From positions 1 to 15,497 of the forward strand of contig JAADYZ010000017.1 of the NCBI GenBank assembly GCA_010092775.1: 15,497 nucleotides of DNA, given 5' to 3'. The notes under the pieces are model-generated. The model did no database searches, was not told the origin of the DNA, and saw only the letters and a list, made by a program, of their open reading frames with translations. Shown here in pieces: positions 6,998 through 15,303 of the stretch. Both the position numbers and the translations under genes were made by a program. Numbering within the stretch: the first letter of the stretch is position 1; each line of letters starts with the position of its first letter. This DNA comes from Chloroflexota bacterium (GTDB lineage: Bacteria; Chloroflexota; Anaerolineae; Aggregatilineales; UBA3940).

Positions 6998-8749
6998 GTG
7001 ATTATGCCCGAAGAACACCCCCCCCCTTTCACAGAGACCATTCGCCAAGCTGAACTTGCCCATCAGCAGGCAATTCGCTATGGCAAAGATTTAGCGCGCA
7101 TTTACGTCATTGAGCGTTCTCGTCGTCAGGAGCTAGAAGCAGCGCTGGAGACGCTTAACGCGATCTTTGCTAGCACGCCCGATGGCCTTGTTGTGCTGAC
7201 TGAGGGTTTGGCGATCACACAGGCGAATGAGTCCTTTGTCCGCATGGCTGGCGCTGACCTTAACTCGATCCTGGGTAAACCTATCGCTGAAGTCTTACGG
7301 GCGGACCATGCCTTACAGGGCCTTCATTGGGCTCTGCAACCTGGCCTGTCAATTGCCCACATCGAACTGACGATCGAAGAGCGACACTATCTTGTAAGCA
7401 TTGCACAGTTCCAGACGAGCAACACGACTGGGTGGGTTCTTGTCTTCCACGATCAAACAGAAAGCAAGGTTGCTCAGGCTGAACTGCGGCGGGCTCATGA
7501 TGAATTGGAGGAACGGGTTCGCGTGCGCACGCTTGAGCTGTCTCAGAAGAATGCGCTGTTGATGCAGGAGATCAACGACCGCAAGCTGGCCGAAGCGACT
7601 GAGCGCGAACAGCGCGCATTTGCCCAAGCTCTGGCCGACATCGCAGCAGCCCTGAACAGCACCTTGAACTTACCCGAAGTTCTGGAACGCATCCTGGCCA
7701 ATCTGGAATGGGTTGTCCCACACGATGCAGCCGATATTATGCTCATTCATGAGGGGCGCGCGCAGATTGAGCGAAGCCGCGGCTATGATGAGGCGACAGC
7801 GGCGCAAATCGATACTACAGTGCTGGTGGTCAGCCGTGTCGCGCTTCTCCACCAGATGATGCTGACCAAACAACCGGTCTGTGTCCATGACACTCATCTT
7901 GACGAAAACTGGCCGGAAATGCACAGCCTGCCAGACATCCGATCCTACATTGGCGCACCGATCCGCCTGGATGATGACGTCATCGGTTTTCTGAACCTGA
8001 GCAGCCGAACACCCAACGTCTTCACCTCTGCAATTGAACAGCGGCTGCTGGCCATTGCTGATCAGGCTGCGATTGCCATCAAGAATGCACGTCTGTATCA
8101 GCAGGCTCAGGAATTGGCTGCTCTTGAAGAACGCCAACGGCTGGCCCGTGATTTACATGATGCAGTTAGCCAAACGCTGTGGTCAGCAACCTTGATCGCG
8201 GACATTGTGCCGCAGGTCTGGGAACACAATCCAGAGAAAGGGCGCCAGCGGCTTGACCAGTTGTCCCAATTGACGCGCGGCGCGTTGGCTGAAATGCGAG
8301 CCCTGCTGCTCGAACTACGACCGACTGCTCTAACAGATGTCAACCTGGTTGAGTCGCTGACTCGCTTGGCCGCCGCTGTCACTAGCCGGACCGGCGTCAG
8401 TATCAATGTGTCAACGATGGGGGCGCTTGTTTCACTCCCTGATGATGTCCAGGTGACGTTCTACCGCATTGCCCAAGAGACGCTCAATAACACAGTGCGC
8501 CATGCCAATGCCACCTGTGCAGAGATCACTCTGGCATGCAAGGAAGACGTGATTCAACTGACCATCGCCGACAATGGGCGAGGCTTTGACCCCCTGCAGA
8601 TTCCACCGGGTCATTTTGGTCTGAACATCATGCGCGAACGCGCTGCAAAAATCAACGCTAGTCTTGAGATCGAAAGCCAGATTGGCCAGGGTACACAAAC
8701 GATTTTGACCTGGCATGCTCCCACGCAACAGGAGATAACGAATGACTGA
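6998..8749 (+). CDS. Cytoplasmic sensor histidine kinase, PAS-GAF-HisKA_3-HATPase (NarL-partner type)
   Basis: A soluble kinase with no membrane segment, so it should sense an internal signal. Domains in order are a short helical N-terminus, a PAS domain at about 51-155 (FASTPDGLVVLTEG), and a coiled coil at about 155-205 rich in E, R and L. A GAF domain follows at about 207-365 (VLERILANLEWVVPHDAADIMLI), then the HisKA_3 dimerisation region. The phospho-acceptor is H387 in RLARDLHDAVSQTLWS. The ATPase follows, with N-box QETLNNTVRHANA, G1 IADNGRGFDP and G2 HFGLNIMRERA. HisKA_3 kinases phosphorylate NarL/LuxR regulators, and one follows immediately with an 8-base overlap. The frame opens with GTG at 6998; the ATG at 7004 gives nearly the same protein and neither has a strong ribosome site. 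Ligands of the PAS and GAF domains are unknown. Confidence 0.93.
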   Translation: MIMPEEHPPPFTETIRQAELAHQQAIRYGKDLARIYVIERSRRQELEAALETLNAIFASTPDGLVVLTEGLAITQANESFVRMAGADLNSILGKPIAEVLRADHALQGLHWALQPGLSIAHIELTIEERHYLVSIAQFQTSNTTGWVLVFHDQTESKVAQAELRRAHDELEERVRVRTLELSQKNALLMQEINDRKLAEATEREQRAFAQALADIAAALNSTLNLPEVLERILANLEWVVPHDAADIMLIHEGRAQIERSRGYDEATAAQIDTTVLVVSRVALLHQMMLTKQPVCVHDTHLDENWPEMHSLPDIRSYIGAPIRLDDDVIGFLNLSSRTPNVFTSAIEQRLLAIADQAAIAIKNARLYQQAQELAALEERQRLARDLHDAVSQTLWSATLIADIVPQVWEHNPEKGRQRLDQLSQLTRGALAEMRALLLELRPTALTDVNLVESLTRLAAAVTSRTGVSINVSTMGALVSLPDDVQVTFYRIAQETLNNTVRHANATCAEITLACKEDVIQLTIADNGRGFDPLQIPPGHFGLNIMRERAAKINASLEIESQIGQGTQTILTWHAPTQQEITND

Positions 8750-9383
8750 CGAGACGATTCGCCTGTTAATTGTCGATGATCACGCGATGGTTCGTATGGG
8801 AATGACTGCCATCCTCGACGAGTTTGATGATCTGGAGTTGGTGGCCGAAGCCAGCAACGGTGAAGATGCGGTGCAATACTGTGACCTCTACCAGCCAGAC
8901 GTTGTGTTAATGGACTTGATGCTGCCTGGCATTGATGGGATTGAGTCGACGCGGCGCATTCTGGAGAGGCATCCACACATCCGGGTCATAGCTATAACCA
9001 GCTTGGAGCAAGATGACCTGGTCAGCCGTGCCCTCAAGGCAGGTGCAATTGGCTATTTGATGAAGAACGTCAGTGTCAACGAACTGGCGCGTGCGATCCG
9101 CTCGGCGCATACGGGCAGCCCGACCCTCGCGCCCGAAGCTGCACAAGCTCTGATTGAAGCGGCCAAGCGCCCGCCTCAGCCAACCTATGATCTGACGCCG
9201 CGGGAAGTTGAAGTGCTCGCGCTGATGGTAGAAGGAATGACCAATCCAGAGATTGCTGATCGCTTGGTGATCAGCCGACACACGGTGCGAGCGCATGTGA
9301 GCAATATTCTATCAAAATTGAGTGTCTCGAGCCGCGTAGAGGCTGTAGCCTTGGCGATCGAGCAACATCTTGTGACACACTAG
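8742..9383 (+). CDS. NarL/LuxR-family DNA-binding response regulator
   Basis: The receiver domain (about 1-122) carries the acidic pair D12-D13, the phospho-acceptor D58 in VVLMDLMLPG, the conserved T/S in AITSLEQ and K in YLMKNV. The C-terminal LuxR-type helix-turn-helix (about 148-208) reads LTPREVEVLALMVEGMTNPEIADRL followed by ISRHTVRAHVSNILSKL, the standard DNA-recognition region. Phosphorylation by the upstream HisKA_3 kinase should promote dimerisation and DNA binding. The length of 213 residues is normal. The ATG at 8742 overlaps the kinase end by eight bases and has an excellent ribosome site, AGGAGA at 8730-8735, six bases upstream. Targets are not visible; autoregulation or control of the divergent azlCD genes is only a possibility. 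Confidence 0.95.
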   Translation: MTDETIRLLIVDDHAMVRMGMTAILDEFDDLELVAEASNGEDAVQYCDLYQPDVVLMDLMLPGIDGIESTRRILERHPHIRVIAITSLEQDDLVSRALKAGAIGYLMKNVSVNELARAIRSAHTGSPTLAPEAAQALIEAAKRPPQPTYDLTPREVEVLALMVEGMTNPEIADRLVISRHTVRAHVSNILSKLSVSSRVEAVALAIEQHLVTH

Positions 9384-9391
9384 ACATCAAT

Positions 9392-11875
9392 ATGGATCGA
9401 AAGCTTCACATCCTCTTGCTTGAGGATAACCCAGATGATGCTGAACTGCTGCTCCATGAGCTGCGCAGAGTCGGCTTCGATTTTGAGTGTATCCAGGTGC
9501 AAACCAAAGCAGGATATCTGGAGCAGCTCTCGGAACGAATGGACATCATTCTCGCCGACTATACGCTGCCCCAGTTTGATGCCCTGACCGCACTGAAGCT
9601 GCTGCAAGAACGCAATCTGGATATTCCTTTTCTTGTGGTGACAGGCACCGTCAGCGAAGAAGCCGCCGCAGCTAGCATGCGTCAAGGGGCTGCTGATTAC
9701 CTCTTGAAAGATCGGCTGACCCGGCTTGGCAGCGCTGTGCGCCGTGCCCTTGATGATAGGAAACTGCGCGAGGCGAATCGTCTGGCAGAAGAGGCCCTCC
9801 GGCAAAGTGAAGAACGCTATCGGATGATCTCGGAGTTAACCTCCGATTTCACGTACGCCTTGATCTTAAACGGCCAGGGGAGTTTAGAAGTCGAGTGGAT
9901 AACGGAAGCGGTCGAACGCATTACAGGCTATTCACGAGCGGAGACCTTGGCCTTAGGCGGCTGGGATGCACTGGTCCATGAGCAGGACAGGACGATCGTC
10001 CGAGAGCATCGCCGTATTCTTCTAGAGGGACGGTCGCATGTCTGCGAACTGCGCATCGTCACCAAGAACGGGCAAGTTCGTTGGCTGCGAGACTATGCAA
10101 AGCCTGAGAGCCTGGGCGAAGGCGAGCATCAACGACGTTTCTTTGGGGCCGCTCAGGATATTACGCTTCATAGACAGGCCGAGAGCCATATGCGCTATCA
10201 AGCCAACTTGCTGCGTAACGTGTCCGACGCGATCATCTCGACGGATCTGAACATGAGGATTCTGAGTTGGAACCAAGCCGCAGAAGAAATATACGGTTGG
10301 GAGTCCTCTGAAGTTCTTGGGATGGCCCTGGATGATGTGGTGCGCACACAGTATTTCAACACTCCTAACGTCCCGACGGCTGAGTACTTGCAGGCCCATA
10401 GCTCCTGGAAAGGTGAAATCATCCAGCTTCATAAGGATGGCTTCGCCATCCCCGTCCTCTCATCCTTGTCTGTGGTGCGAGACGATGATGGGCGAGCGAT
10501 TGGGATTGTCGGTGTCAATCACGATATCTCTGAGCGTATACGCACAGAGTCCGAGATGCGACGACTAAATGCTAACCTGGAGAAGCGCAACAATGAACTG
10601 ATTACGTTGCATGAGGTCGGAAAGCGTCTCTCCGCGACTCTCGATGCCACACAAGTGTTTCGGGTGCTGTATCAGGATGTGGCCGTTGCAGTGTTGGGGG
10701 CTGAGGCCATACTCGTGCTGAATTATGATCTATTCCATCGCGTGGTTCGCTGCAATTATGCCATTGTGCAAGACGTCGAAATTGACGCGACCATATACGC
10801 CCCCATTCCAGTCGATGATGACCCGATTGGTCGCTGCATCACGTCCCGTCATCCACAGCAGTTGAAGGGCGAAGACAAGGCACAACTTCAAGAGATCGAG
10901 ATATTTCGCACGATCAATCAGCTTCAAGAGATGGAATCCGTATTGCTGGTCCCTATGACCAGTAGTGCGTTGGTTTCAGGTGTCATCATCCTGATCCACA
11001 GCAAGCCCTACATGTTTGATCAAGTAAATCTAGCCCTGCTTACAACGATGGCCAATCAGACGGCTATTACCCTGGAGAATGCTCGACTCTTCGACCAAGT
11101 GCAGATGGTGATCACTGAACTTGAGAAGCGAGTGGAGTCTCGAACGGCTGAGTTAGAAGCGGCCAATGCAGCACTGCTCGCCTTGGATCGTCAGAAGACC
11201 GACTTCATATCCACCTCGGCGCATGAGCTGCGTACACCCTTAACAACTATTCAGGGCTTCAGCGAAATCCTCTTGGAGCGCCAATTGAATGAGGATCGAA
11301 GCCGCCGCTACCTCAGAATGATCAACGAACAGGCAACTCAGCTCAACAAGTTGGTCGATGATTTGCTTGACGTTTCACGCATCGAGATGGGCCGAGGCGT
11401 GACGATCACAGCTAGCCCTCTGCGCCTCATTGATCTGGTTGATTCGATCGTGCCCACTTTTGCAGAATCGTCACCACATCATAAGTTTCAGGTTATCCAT
11501 CTGGCAGAACTGCCGATGGTGCAGGCTGATGCCTTCCGGTTGGGTCAGGTCATTCGGAATTTGATCTCCAACGCGGTCAAATACTCACCAGACGGCGGTT
11601 GCATCACGATTGATGGAAAGGTCTATAGCGACAATCAGGTGTTGATCCGCATTTCTGATGAAGGTGTTGGAATTAGTGAGGGTGACCTGCGCCATCTCGG
11701 CGAGAAATTCTATCGAGCACATGCCTCGAATACTGCGATTGAAGGTACAGGACTCGGTTTGTACATCACAAAGGCGATCGTTGAGTCTCACGCTGGCGAG
11801 ATTTGGTTTGAGAGCCGCGTCGGCTGTGGCACAACGGTCCATGTGACCCTCCCCATTTGGAAAGGAACATCTTAG
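9392..11875 (+). CDS. Receiver-first sensor histidine kinase, REC-PAS-PAS-GAF-HisKA-HATPase
   Basis: An 827-residue soluble kinase with its receiver at the N-terminus. REC (about 5-120) has the acidic cluster LLLEDNPDD, acceptor D56 in IILADYTLPQ and K in YLLKDRL. Two PAS domains follow, at about 142-262 (ISELTSDFTYALI, GYSRAETLALGGW) and 265-385 (LLRNVSDAIISTDLNMRILS, GWESSEVLG). Then come a helical linker and a GAF domain at about 400-560. A coiled coil at about 565-598 leads to HisKA with acceptor H611 in STSAHELRTPLTTIQGF, and to an ATPase with NLISNAVKYSPDG, ISDEGVGIS and GTGLGLYITK. In such proteins the receiver is usually phosphorylated by another kinase and tunes the output. It starts nine bases after the previous stop without a clear ribosome site, suggesting coupled translation. 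The stand-alone receiver encoded next is a likely partner. Confidence 0.92.
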   Translation: MDRKLHILLLEDNPDDAELLLHELRRVGFDFECIQVQTKAGYLEQLSERMDIILADYTLPQFDALTALKLLQERNLDIPFLVVTGTVSEEAAAASMRQGAADYLLKDRLTRLGSAVRRALDDRKLREANRLAEEALRQSEERYRMISELTSDFTYALILNGQGSLEVEWITEAVERITGYSRAETLALGGWDALVHEQDRTIVREHRRILLEGRSHVCELRIVTKNGQVRWLRDYAKPESLGEGEHQRRFFGAAQDITLHRQAESHMRYQANLLRNVSDAIISTDLNMRILSWNQAAEEIYGWESSEVLGMALDDVVRTQYFNTPNVPTAEYLQAHSSWKGEIIQLHKDGFAIPVLSSLSVVRDDDGRAIGIVGVNHDISERIRTESEMRRLNANLEKRNNELITLHEVGKRLSATLDATQVFRVLYQDVAVAVLGAEAILVLNYDLFHRVVRCNYAIVQDVEIDATIYAPIPVDDDPIGRCITSRHPQQLKGEDKAQLQEIEIFRTINQLQEMESVLLVPMTSSALVSGVIILIHSKPYMFDQVNLALLTTMANQTAITLENARLFDQVQMVITELEKRVESRTAELEAANAALLALDRQKTDFISTSAHELRTPLTTIQGFSEILLERQLNEDRSRRYLRMINEQATQLNKLVDDLLDVSRIEMGRGVTITASPLRLIDLVDSIVPTFAESSPHHKFQVIHLAELPMVQADAFRLGQVIRNLISNAVKYSPDGGCITIDGKVYSDNQVLIRISDEGVGISEGDLRHLGEKFYRAHASNTAIEGTGLGLYITKAIVESHAGEIWFESRVGCGTTVHVTLPIWKGTS

Positions 11876-11877
11876 AG

Positions 11878-12243
11878 GTGAAGCGAATTCTCATCGTGGA
11901 TGATAAACAAGCGGTTCGGGAACTGGTCAGCGTGACTTTGGAGGTCGGTCCCTACGACATTCTTACGGCCGAAGATGGACAGCAAGCGCTCGACATCGCC
12001 TATCAGGATCATCCGGACTTGATCCTGCTGGACATTCAGATGCCTGGCCAATACGATGGGTTAGACGTTTGTCGGCAGCTTAAGCAAGACCCGATCACGC
12101 AGGATATTTACATCGTCATGCTGACGGCCAAAGGTCAACCGCAGGATCAACAGGCAGGACTGGAGGCAGGCGCAGAAGACTACTTTGTCAAGCCCTTTAG
12201 TCCTCTTGAACTGATTGACTTGGTCGAGCAGGTCTTGCGTTAA
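11878..12243 (+). CDS. Stand-alone receiver domain response regulator (CheY-like)
   Basis: A single receiver domain without an output domain. It has KRILIVDDKQ at the start (acidic pair D8-D9), the acceptor D52 in LILLDIQMPG, the conserved T in VMLTAKGQ and the K in YFVKPFSPLELI. I chose the GTG at 11878 because the protein then begins where this family normally begins (MKRILIVDD), and AAAGGA at 11861-11866 lies 11 bases upstream. The frame can be extended to a TTG at 11857, overlapping the kinase by 19 bases, but that has no ribosome site. It probably receives phosphate from the preceding receiver-first kinase and acts by protein contact or as a relay step. Its stop overlaps the stop of the opposing flavoprotein gene at TTAA. 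Confidence 0.92.
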   Translation: MKRILIVDDKQAVRELVSVTLEVGPYDILTAEDGQQALDIAYQDHPDLILLDIQMPGQYDGLDVCRQLKQDPITQDIYIVMLTAKGQPQDQQAGLEAGAEDYFVKPFSPLELIDLVEQVLR

Positions 12244-13439
12244 GGCTGTTCAGGCTGCCGCGCCAACATCAGATTTCCAAGCAGCAGTGGATTGGCCATG
12301 ATCAAGGGGTTGGCCGCGCCAAAGCAAATCTGGATGAGGGTATCAATCACCTGCTGCCCCGCCGCTCCACGCCCAAAAATGCGGTTGAACATACGCTCGT
12401 TGAAGGCATAGCGCCGTGCAAAAGCCATCATCAAAAAGAGCTGGCGGAAATGCGCATTGAGTGCCTGAGGGTAGGCTTGCAAGCTGCCCATTGTTAGCGG
12501 ACCTTGACCCATAGCAGCCACGATGGCTTGTGCGGCCAGATGAGCTGACTCAAGTGCATAGTCGATACCTTCGCCAGTGAATGGATTCACCAGACCAGCT
12601 GCTTCTCCAACCGCCAAGACGCCATTGCTCAGCTTTGGTGCCCTCAAAAAATCAGAGCGAATAGGATAGCTCTTGAGCGGGCCCAGGGATTCGGCTGGTT
12701 CGAGCACATGCTTCAGGCGTGGATGTTGCTCAACCAGGTGCTGGAGCAAGGTCCGTGACGATCGTTGCTCATCTCCGCAGTACCATATCCCTACATTGGC
12801 GCTGTCTGGCCCTGTCGGAAATAGCCAAGCGTAGCCGGGCAGTGAGATATGATTGAAGAACAGCTCCAATTCGGGCTGGAGGTCTGTGATGCCTTCGAAG
12901 TACTGTCGTGCAGCAGGTGTGTGTATTGATCCATTGGGCTTGAGTCCGGCCTGATCGAGCAGGCCGGTGGCTGCTCCCGTTGCGATAACCACCCACTTGG
13001 CATGAATGGCCTCGCTATTGATCCGAATACCGCTGACCCTATCGCCATCGTGCAGCAGCGTTTTGACATGCGCCACCCGGAACTCCGCTCCAGAATGGAT
13101 TGCGTGTTCCTGCAAGAGATGATCAAAGCGATATCGTGGGATTACCAGGGTGCGATTGGGCATCTCATCGGTGCCAATAATGTCGGTGGATGAACAGACG
13201 TCATTCGGCGCGTAGAAATGCATTCGCTTGGCTTGATGTGACTCCGCCGCGATCCCTTCTAAGAGACTCATCTTGTCCAGGAAGTGCTGCGCACGCGGAC
13301 TGAGACAGTCGCCACAAGTCTTGTCACGCGGGAAGTCAGCCTTGTCGACCAGCAAGGTGTCAATCCCTGCTTGTGCTAGGTGGAATGCCGTTGCGCTGCC
13401 GGCGGGGCCAGCCCCAATGACGATGACATCTCGCTGCAT
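12240..13439 (-). CDS. Geranylgeranyl reductase family FAD-dependent oxidoreductase
   Basis: A Rossmann-fold flavoprotein of the geranylgeranyl-reductase family, which saturates isoprenoid double bonds in chlorophyll side chains, archaeal lipids or menaquinone tails. The FAD-binding GAGPAG is at residues 9-14 and the acidic ribose-binding residue is D32. The family-specific FPRDKTCGDCLSPRA has its cysteine at 42. The second FAD motif is VGEAAGLVNPFTGEGIDYALES, with G278-G282. The length of 399 residues is usual. The precise substrate is not readable. It lacks the features I would expect of a clear BchP, so menaquinone- or lipid-tail reduction is equally possible. The ATG at 13439 has AAGG seven to eight bases upstream. 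The upstream CrtC/AttH-like gene ends only four bases away, so the two are probably co-transcribed. Confidence 0.88.
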   Translation of the reverse strand: MQRDVIVIGAGPAGSATAFHLAQAGIDTLLVDKADFPRDKTCGDCLSPRAQHFLDKMSLLEGIAAESHQAKRMHFYAPNDVCSSTDIIGTDEMPNRTLVIPRYRFDHLLQEHAIHSGAEFRVAHVKTLLHDGDRVSGIRINSEAIHAKWVVIATGAATGLLDQAGLKPNGSIHTPAARQYFEGITDLQPELELFFNHISLPGYAWLFPTGPDSANVGIWYCGDEQRSSRTLLQHLVEQHPRLKHVLEPAESLGPLKSYPIRSDFLRAPKLSNGVLAVGEAAGLVNPFTGEGIDYALESAHLAAQAIVAAMGQGPLTMGSLQAYPQALNAHFRQLFLMMAFARRYAFNERMFNRIFGRGAAGQQVIDTLIQICFGAANPLIMANPLLLGNLMLARQPEQP

Positions 13440-13443
13440 GGTG

Positions 13444-14733
13444 CTACCTTGATTGTCTAGCGCGCCGGTAATCCGGTGTGCGCAGGCGAACGTGAGCTAG
13501 CTCCCCCCCACTGGGGTGGTCCGTGGCTTGGGCCAGAATGTGACCATTCTGGTCACTGAGTTGCCAATCGGTGAAAGCAATCTGTTCAGAGATAAAGAAG
13601 TGCCGGACAGCCAGCTTGTGCGGGCGCAGCAGCGGAATCTGATAAACGATCCGGTTCTCAACTTCGATCCGTAAGCCGTATTGTTTAGCCCTGATCACGC
13701 GTTTGGTCGGTAGCTTGACACCAATTAGAGGATCAAGAGCGCTTTCTGCCCAATCCAGCTTGAGATGCTGCGCATCAAAGCGGGCATAGCGTAACTGATC
13801 GTCTTGCGACCAGAGCACCTCTAGAAAGCGCAATTGCTGACTGCGCGGGTAAGTTTGCAGTACGATGGATTGTTTGCGAGCGAAGTCAGGAGCAAATAGA
13901 AAATCCCAACCGTGCAAGGGCAGCGGATTGATGCCAAAGCTATGTTCGTAGTAGCCACTGGCTTGTTGCCATTCGAGAGTGAGGTCGCCGGACCCAATGT
14001 CGTCGACCAGGCTGCCTGAGATACTGTTTGGATTGAGCGCGTCTGGGGAGCTGGTGATCTCTTTCGCAAACTCGGATGACAGGGTGATGCTGCCCGTACT
14101 CTCTGCTAGTGGTGATGGGCAGTAAACGGTCCAATGGGCAGCGGGAACCCGTCGCAGGTCTTCGGCAAGCGCAGGGGGAATCTCGCTGCCAAGGACGCCG
14201 CTGTGCGTCAAGTCGACGGCCAAGCCGCTTTCACTCCCTAGCTTGATGATGGCCTTCTGAGTGCTAGGGTGATCGATCCGTAAGCTGACGCCCTCGTGAT
14301 GGGCAGCCAGCGAACCCTCTTGTGGATCGTCGAAAGCGCAGGACGCGGTTGGGAACATATGCATCCAACATATTTCTCGATGTTGAGGCGTGCCAAGCTG
14401 GGCCACAAAGTTGGCGGAGTCACGCGGGCTGTTGATTACCCCGACCAGAATCACCAACACACCGCTTTCAGCGATGGCGGCAAAGCGATTGTGAGGATTG
14501 ACCAGAGCTAAGCCAACGATGCCGTGAAAAGCCTTTGAGATGACGCTGTAATAGCGCCACTCAATGTAGAGGGCGGGCAGAAGAGGGCGCATCAGGCCCT
14601 TCCACAAGCCGCCCGAGAGTAGCGCAGTACCATTGGCTTGGAAGGCGTCATTGTAGTATGGATAGCGCCAGGGTGTGCTGCACAGCAAGGTGGGCTGTAC
14701 AAAATCAGAATTGGGCGGCGGCAGAACAGCCAC
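13444..14733 (-). CDS. CrtC/AttH-like (carotenoid 1,2-hydratase / lipocalin-like) protein
   Basis: A 429-residue protein without signal peptide or clear membrane segment, and with many beta-strand-like aromatic stretches. An EWRYYSV motif at 58-64, the block AAHWTVYCPSPLAESTG near 199-214, YYEHSFG at 261-267 and a tryptophan at 276 follow the order seen in the CrtC/AttH superfamily. There, EWWY-type, cysteine-proline and H-x-W/F-G motifs mark a double lipocalin-like fold. CrtC hydrates carotenoid end groups; many relatives have unknown roles. I recognise the family by pattern only, so assignment is moderate. The start is a GTG at 14733, with AGGGGG five bases upstream. An ATG five bases further out is in another frame. 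It sits between a chelatase-type gene and a prenyl-reductase-type gene, which supports a lipid or pigment role by context. Confidence 0.55.
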   Translation of the reverse strand: MAVLPPPNSDFVQPTLLCSTPWRYPYYNDAFQANGTALLSGGLWKGLMRPLLPALYIEWRYYSVISKAFHGIVGLALVNPHNRFAAIAESGVLVILVGVINSPRDSANFVAQLGTPQHREICWMHMFPTASCAFDDPQEGSLAAHHEGVSLRIDHPSTQKAIIKLGSESGLAVDLTHSGVLGSEIPPALAEDLRRVPAAHWTVYCPSPLAESTGSITLSSEFAKEITSSPDALNPNSISGSLVDDIGSGDLTLEWQQASGYYEHSFGINPLPLHGWDFLFAPDFARKQSIVLQTYPRSQQLRFLEVLWSQDDQLRYARFDAQHLKLDWAESALDPLIGVKLPTKRVIRAKQYGLRIEVENRIVYQIPLLRPHKLAVRHFFISEQIAFTDWQLSDQNGHILAQATDHPSGGELAHVRLRTPDYRRARQSR

Positions 14734-14781
14734 GACATCCCCCTATTTTGAACCAGTTATTAGCGTTAGAACGGTCTCGAG

Positions 14782-15303
14782 TTAAGAAGCCAGCTCGCCC
14801 CGAACCGTTTGGTACAATACTTCTGCCCGAAGCTCGTGCAGCTTATAGCAGGGCCCCCCAAGATTGTCTGCCAGATTTTGAGCCAGACCCTGATCGAAGC
14901 TGGCATGCTCCATGTTCACCACCAGTGATCTGACGCCAGACTGGCGGATCATCTCCGCAATGAGCTGGGCCTCTTGCTGCGGCGGTAAGCCATTCAATGA
15001 GACATTTCCAGCGCCGTCAGTCAACAAGATCAGCAGAGGCATCACATCTGGATGGATGATGCGGTCGCGCTCGAAAACGTTATGCGCCATCATCAAACCA
15101 GCTGATAGGGGAGTCTTACCACCGACCGGAACATCCCCAAGCGCCTGCTGAGCAAGCTGAACCGAATTTGTTGGTGGCAAGACTAAGCGCGATTGGTTCT
15201 TCTGAAAGACGATCATGCACACACGGTCGCGCCGCTGATAGGCATCGGTCAGCAGCGATATGATGGCACCTTTAGTCTCTTCCATGCGTTCTGCGACCGC
15301 CAT
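14782..15303 (-). CDS. C-terminal part of a ChlD/BchD-type chelatase VWA domain (open fragment)
   Basis: Open reading frame of 173 residues covering most of a von Willebrand A domain as found in the D subunit of magnesium chelatase and related cobalt chelatases. It contains ERMEETKGAIISLLTDAYQRRDRV, LVLPPTNSVQLAQQAL, VGGKTPLSAGL and ILLTDGAGN. The later metal-site residues are present: T64 in GGKTPL and D96 in LTDG. The ATG at 15303 is probably not a natural start. It is the methionine that ends the DxSxS-M motif, and the homologous frame continues upstream through an in-frame stop. The intact protein would help the I subunit drive ATP-dependent metal insertion into a porphyrin or corrin ring. 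As it stands this fragment lacks the first VWA strand and the start of the metal site. Chelatase type cannot be decided. Confidence 0.8.
   Translation of the reverse strand: MAVAERMEETKGAIISLLTDAYQRRDRVCMIVFQKNQSRLVLPPTNSVQLAQQALGDVPVGGKTPLSAGLMMAHNVFERDRIIHPDVMPLLILLTDGAGNVSLNGLPPQQEAQLIAEMIRQSGVRSLVVNMEHASFDQGLAQNLADNLGGPCYKLHELRAEVLYQTVRGELAS

Noticed and set aside
7670..8137. Minus-strand 155-residue frame inside the first kinase gene
   Set aside because: It is an antisense shadow; the plus strand encodes a continuous GAF domain here.
14734..14781. Promoter or small gene between the CrtC-like and chelatase-like genes
   Set aside because: Only 48 bases; no convincing -35/-10 pair, no open frame of note and no hairpin.
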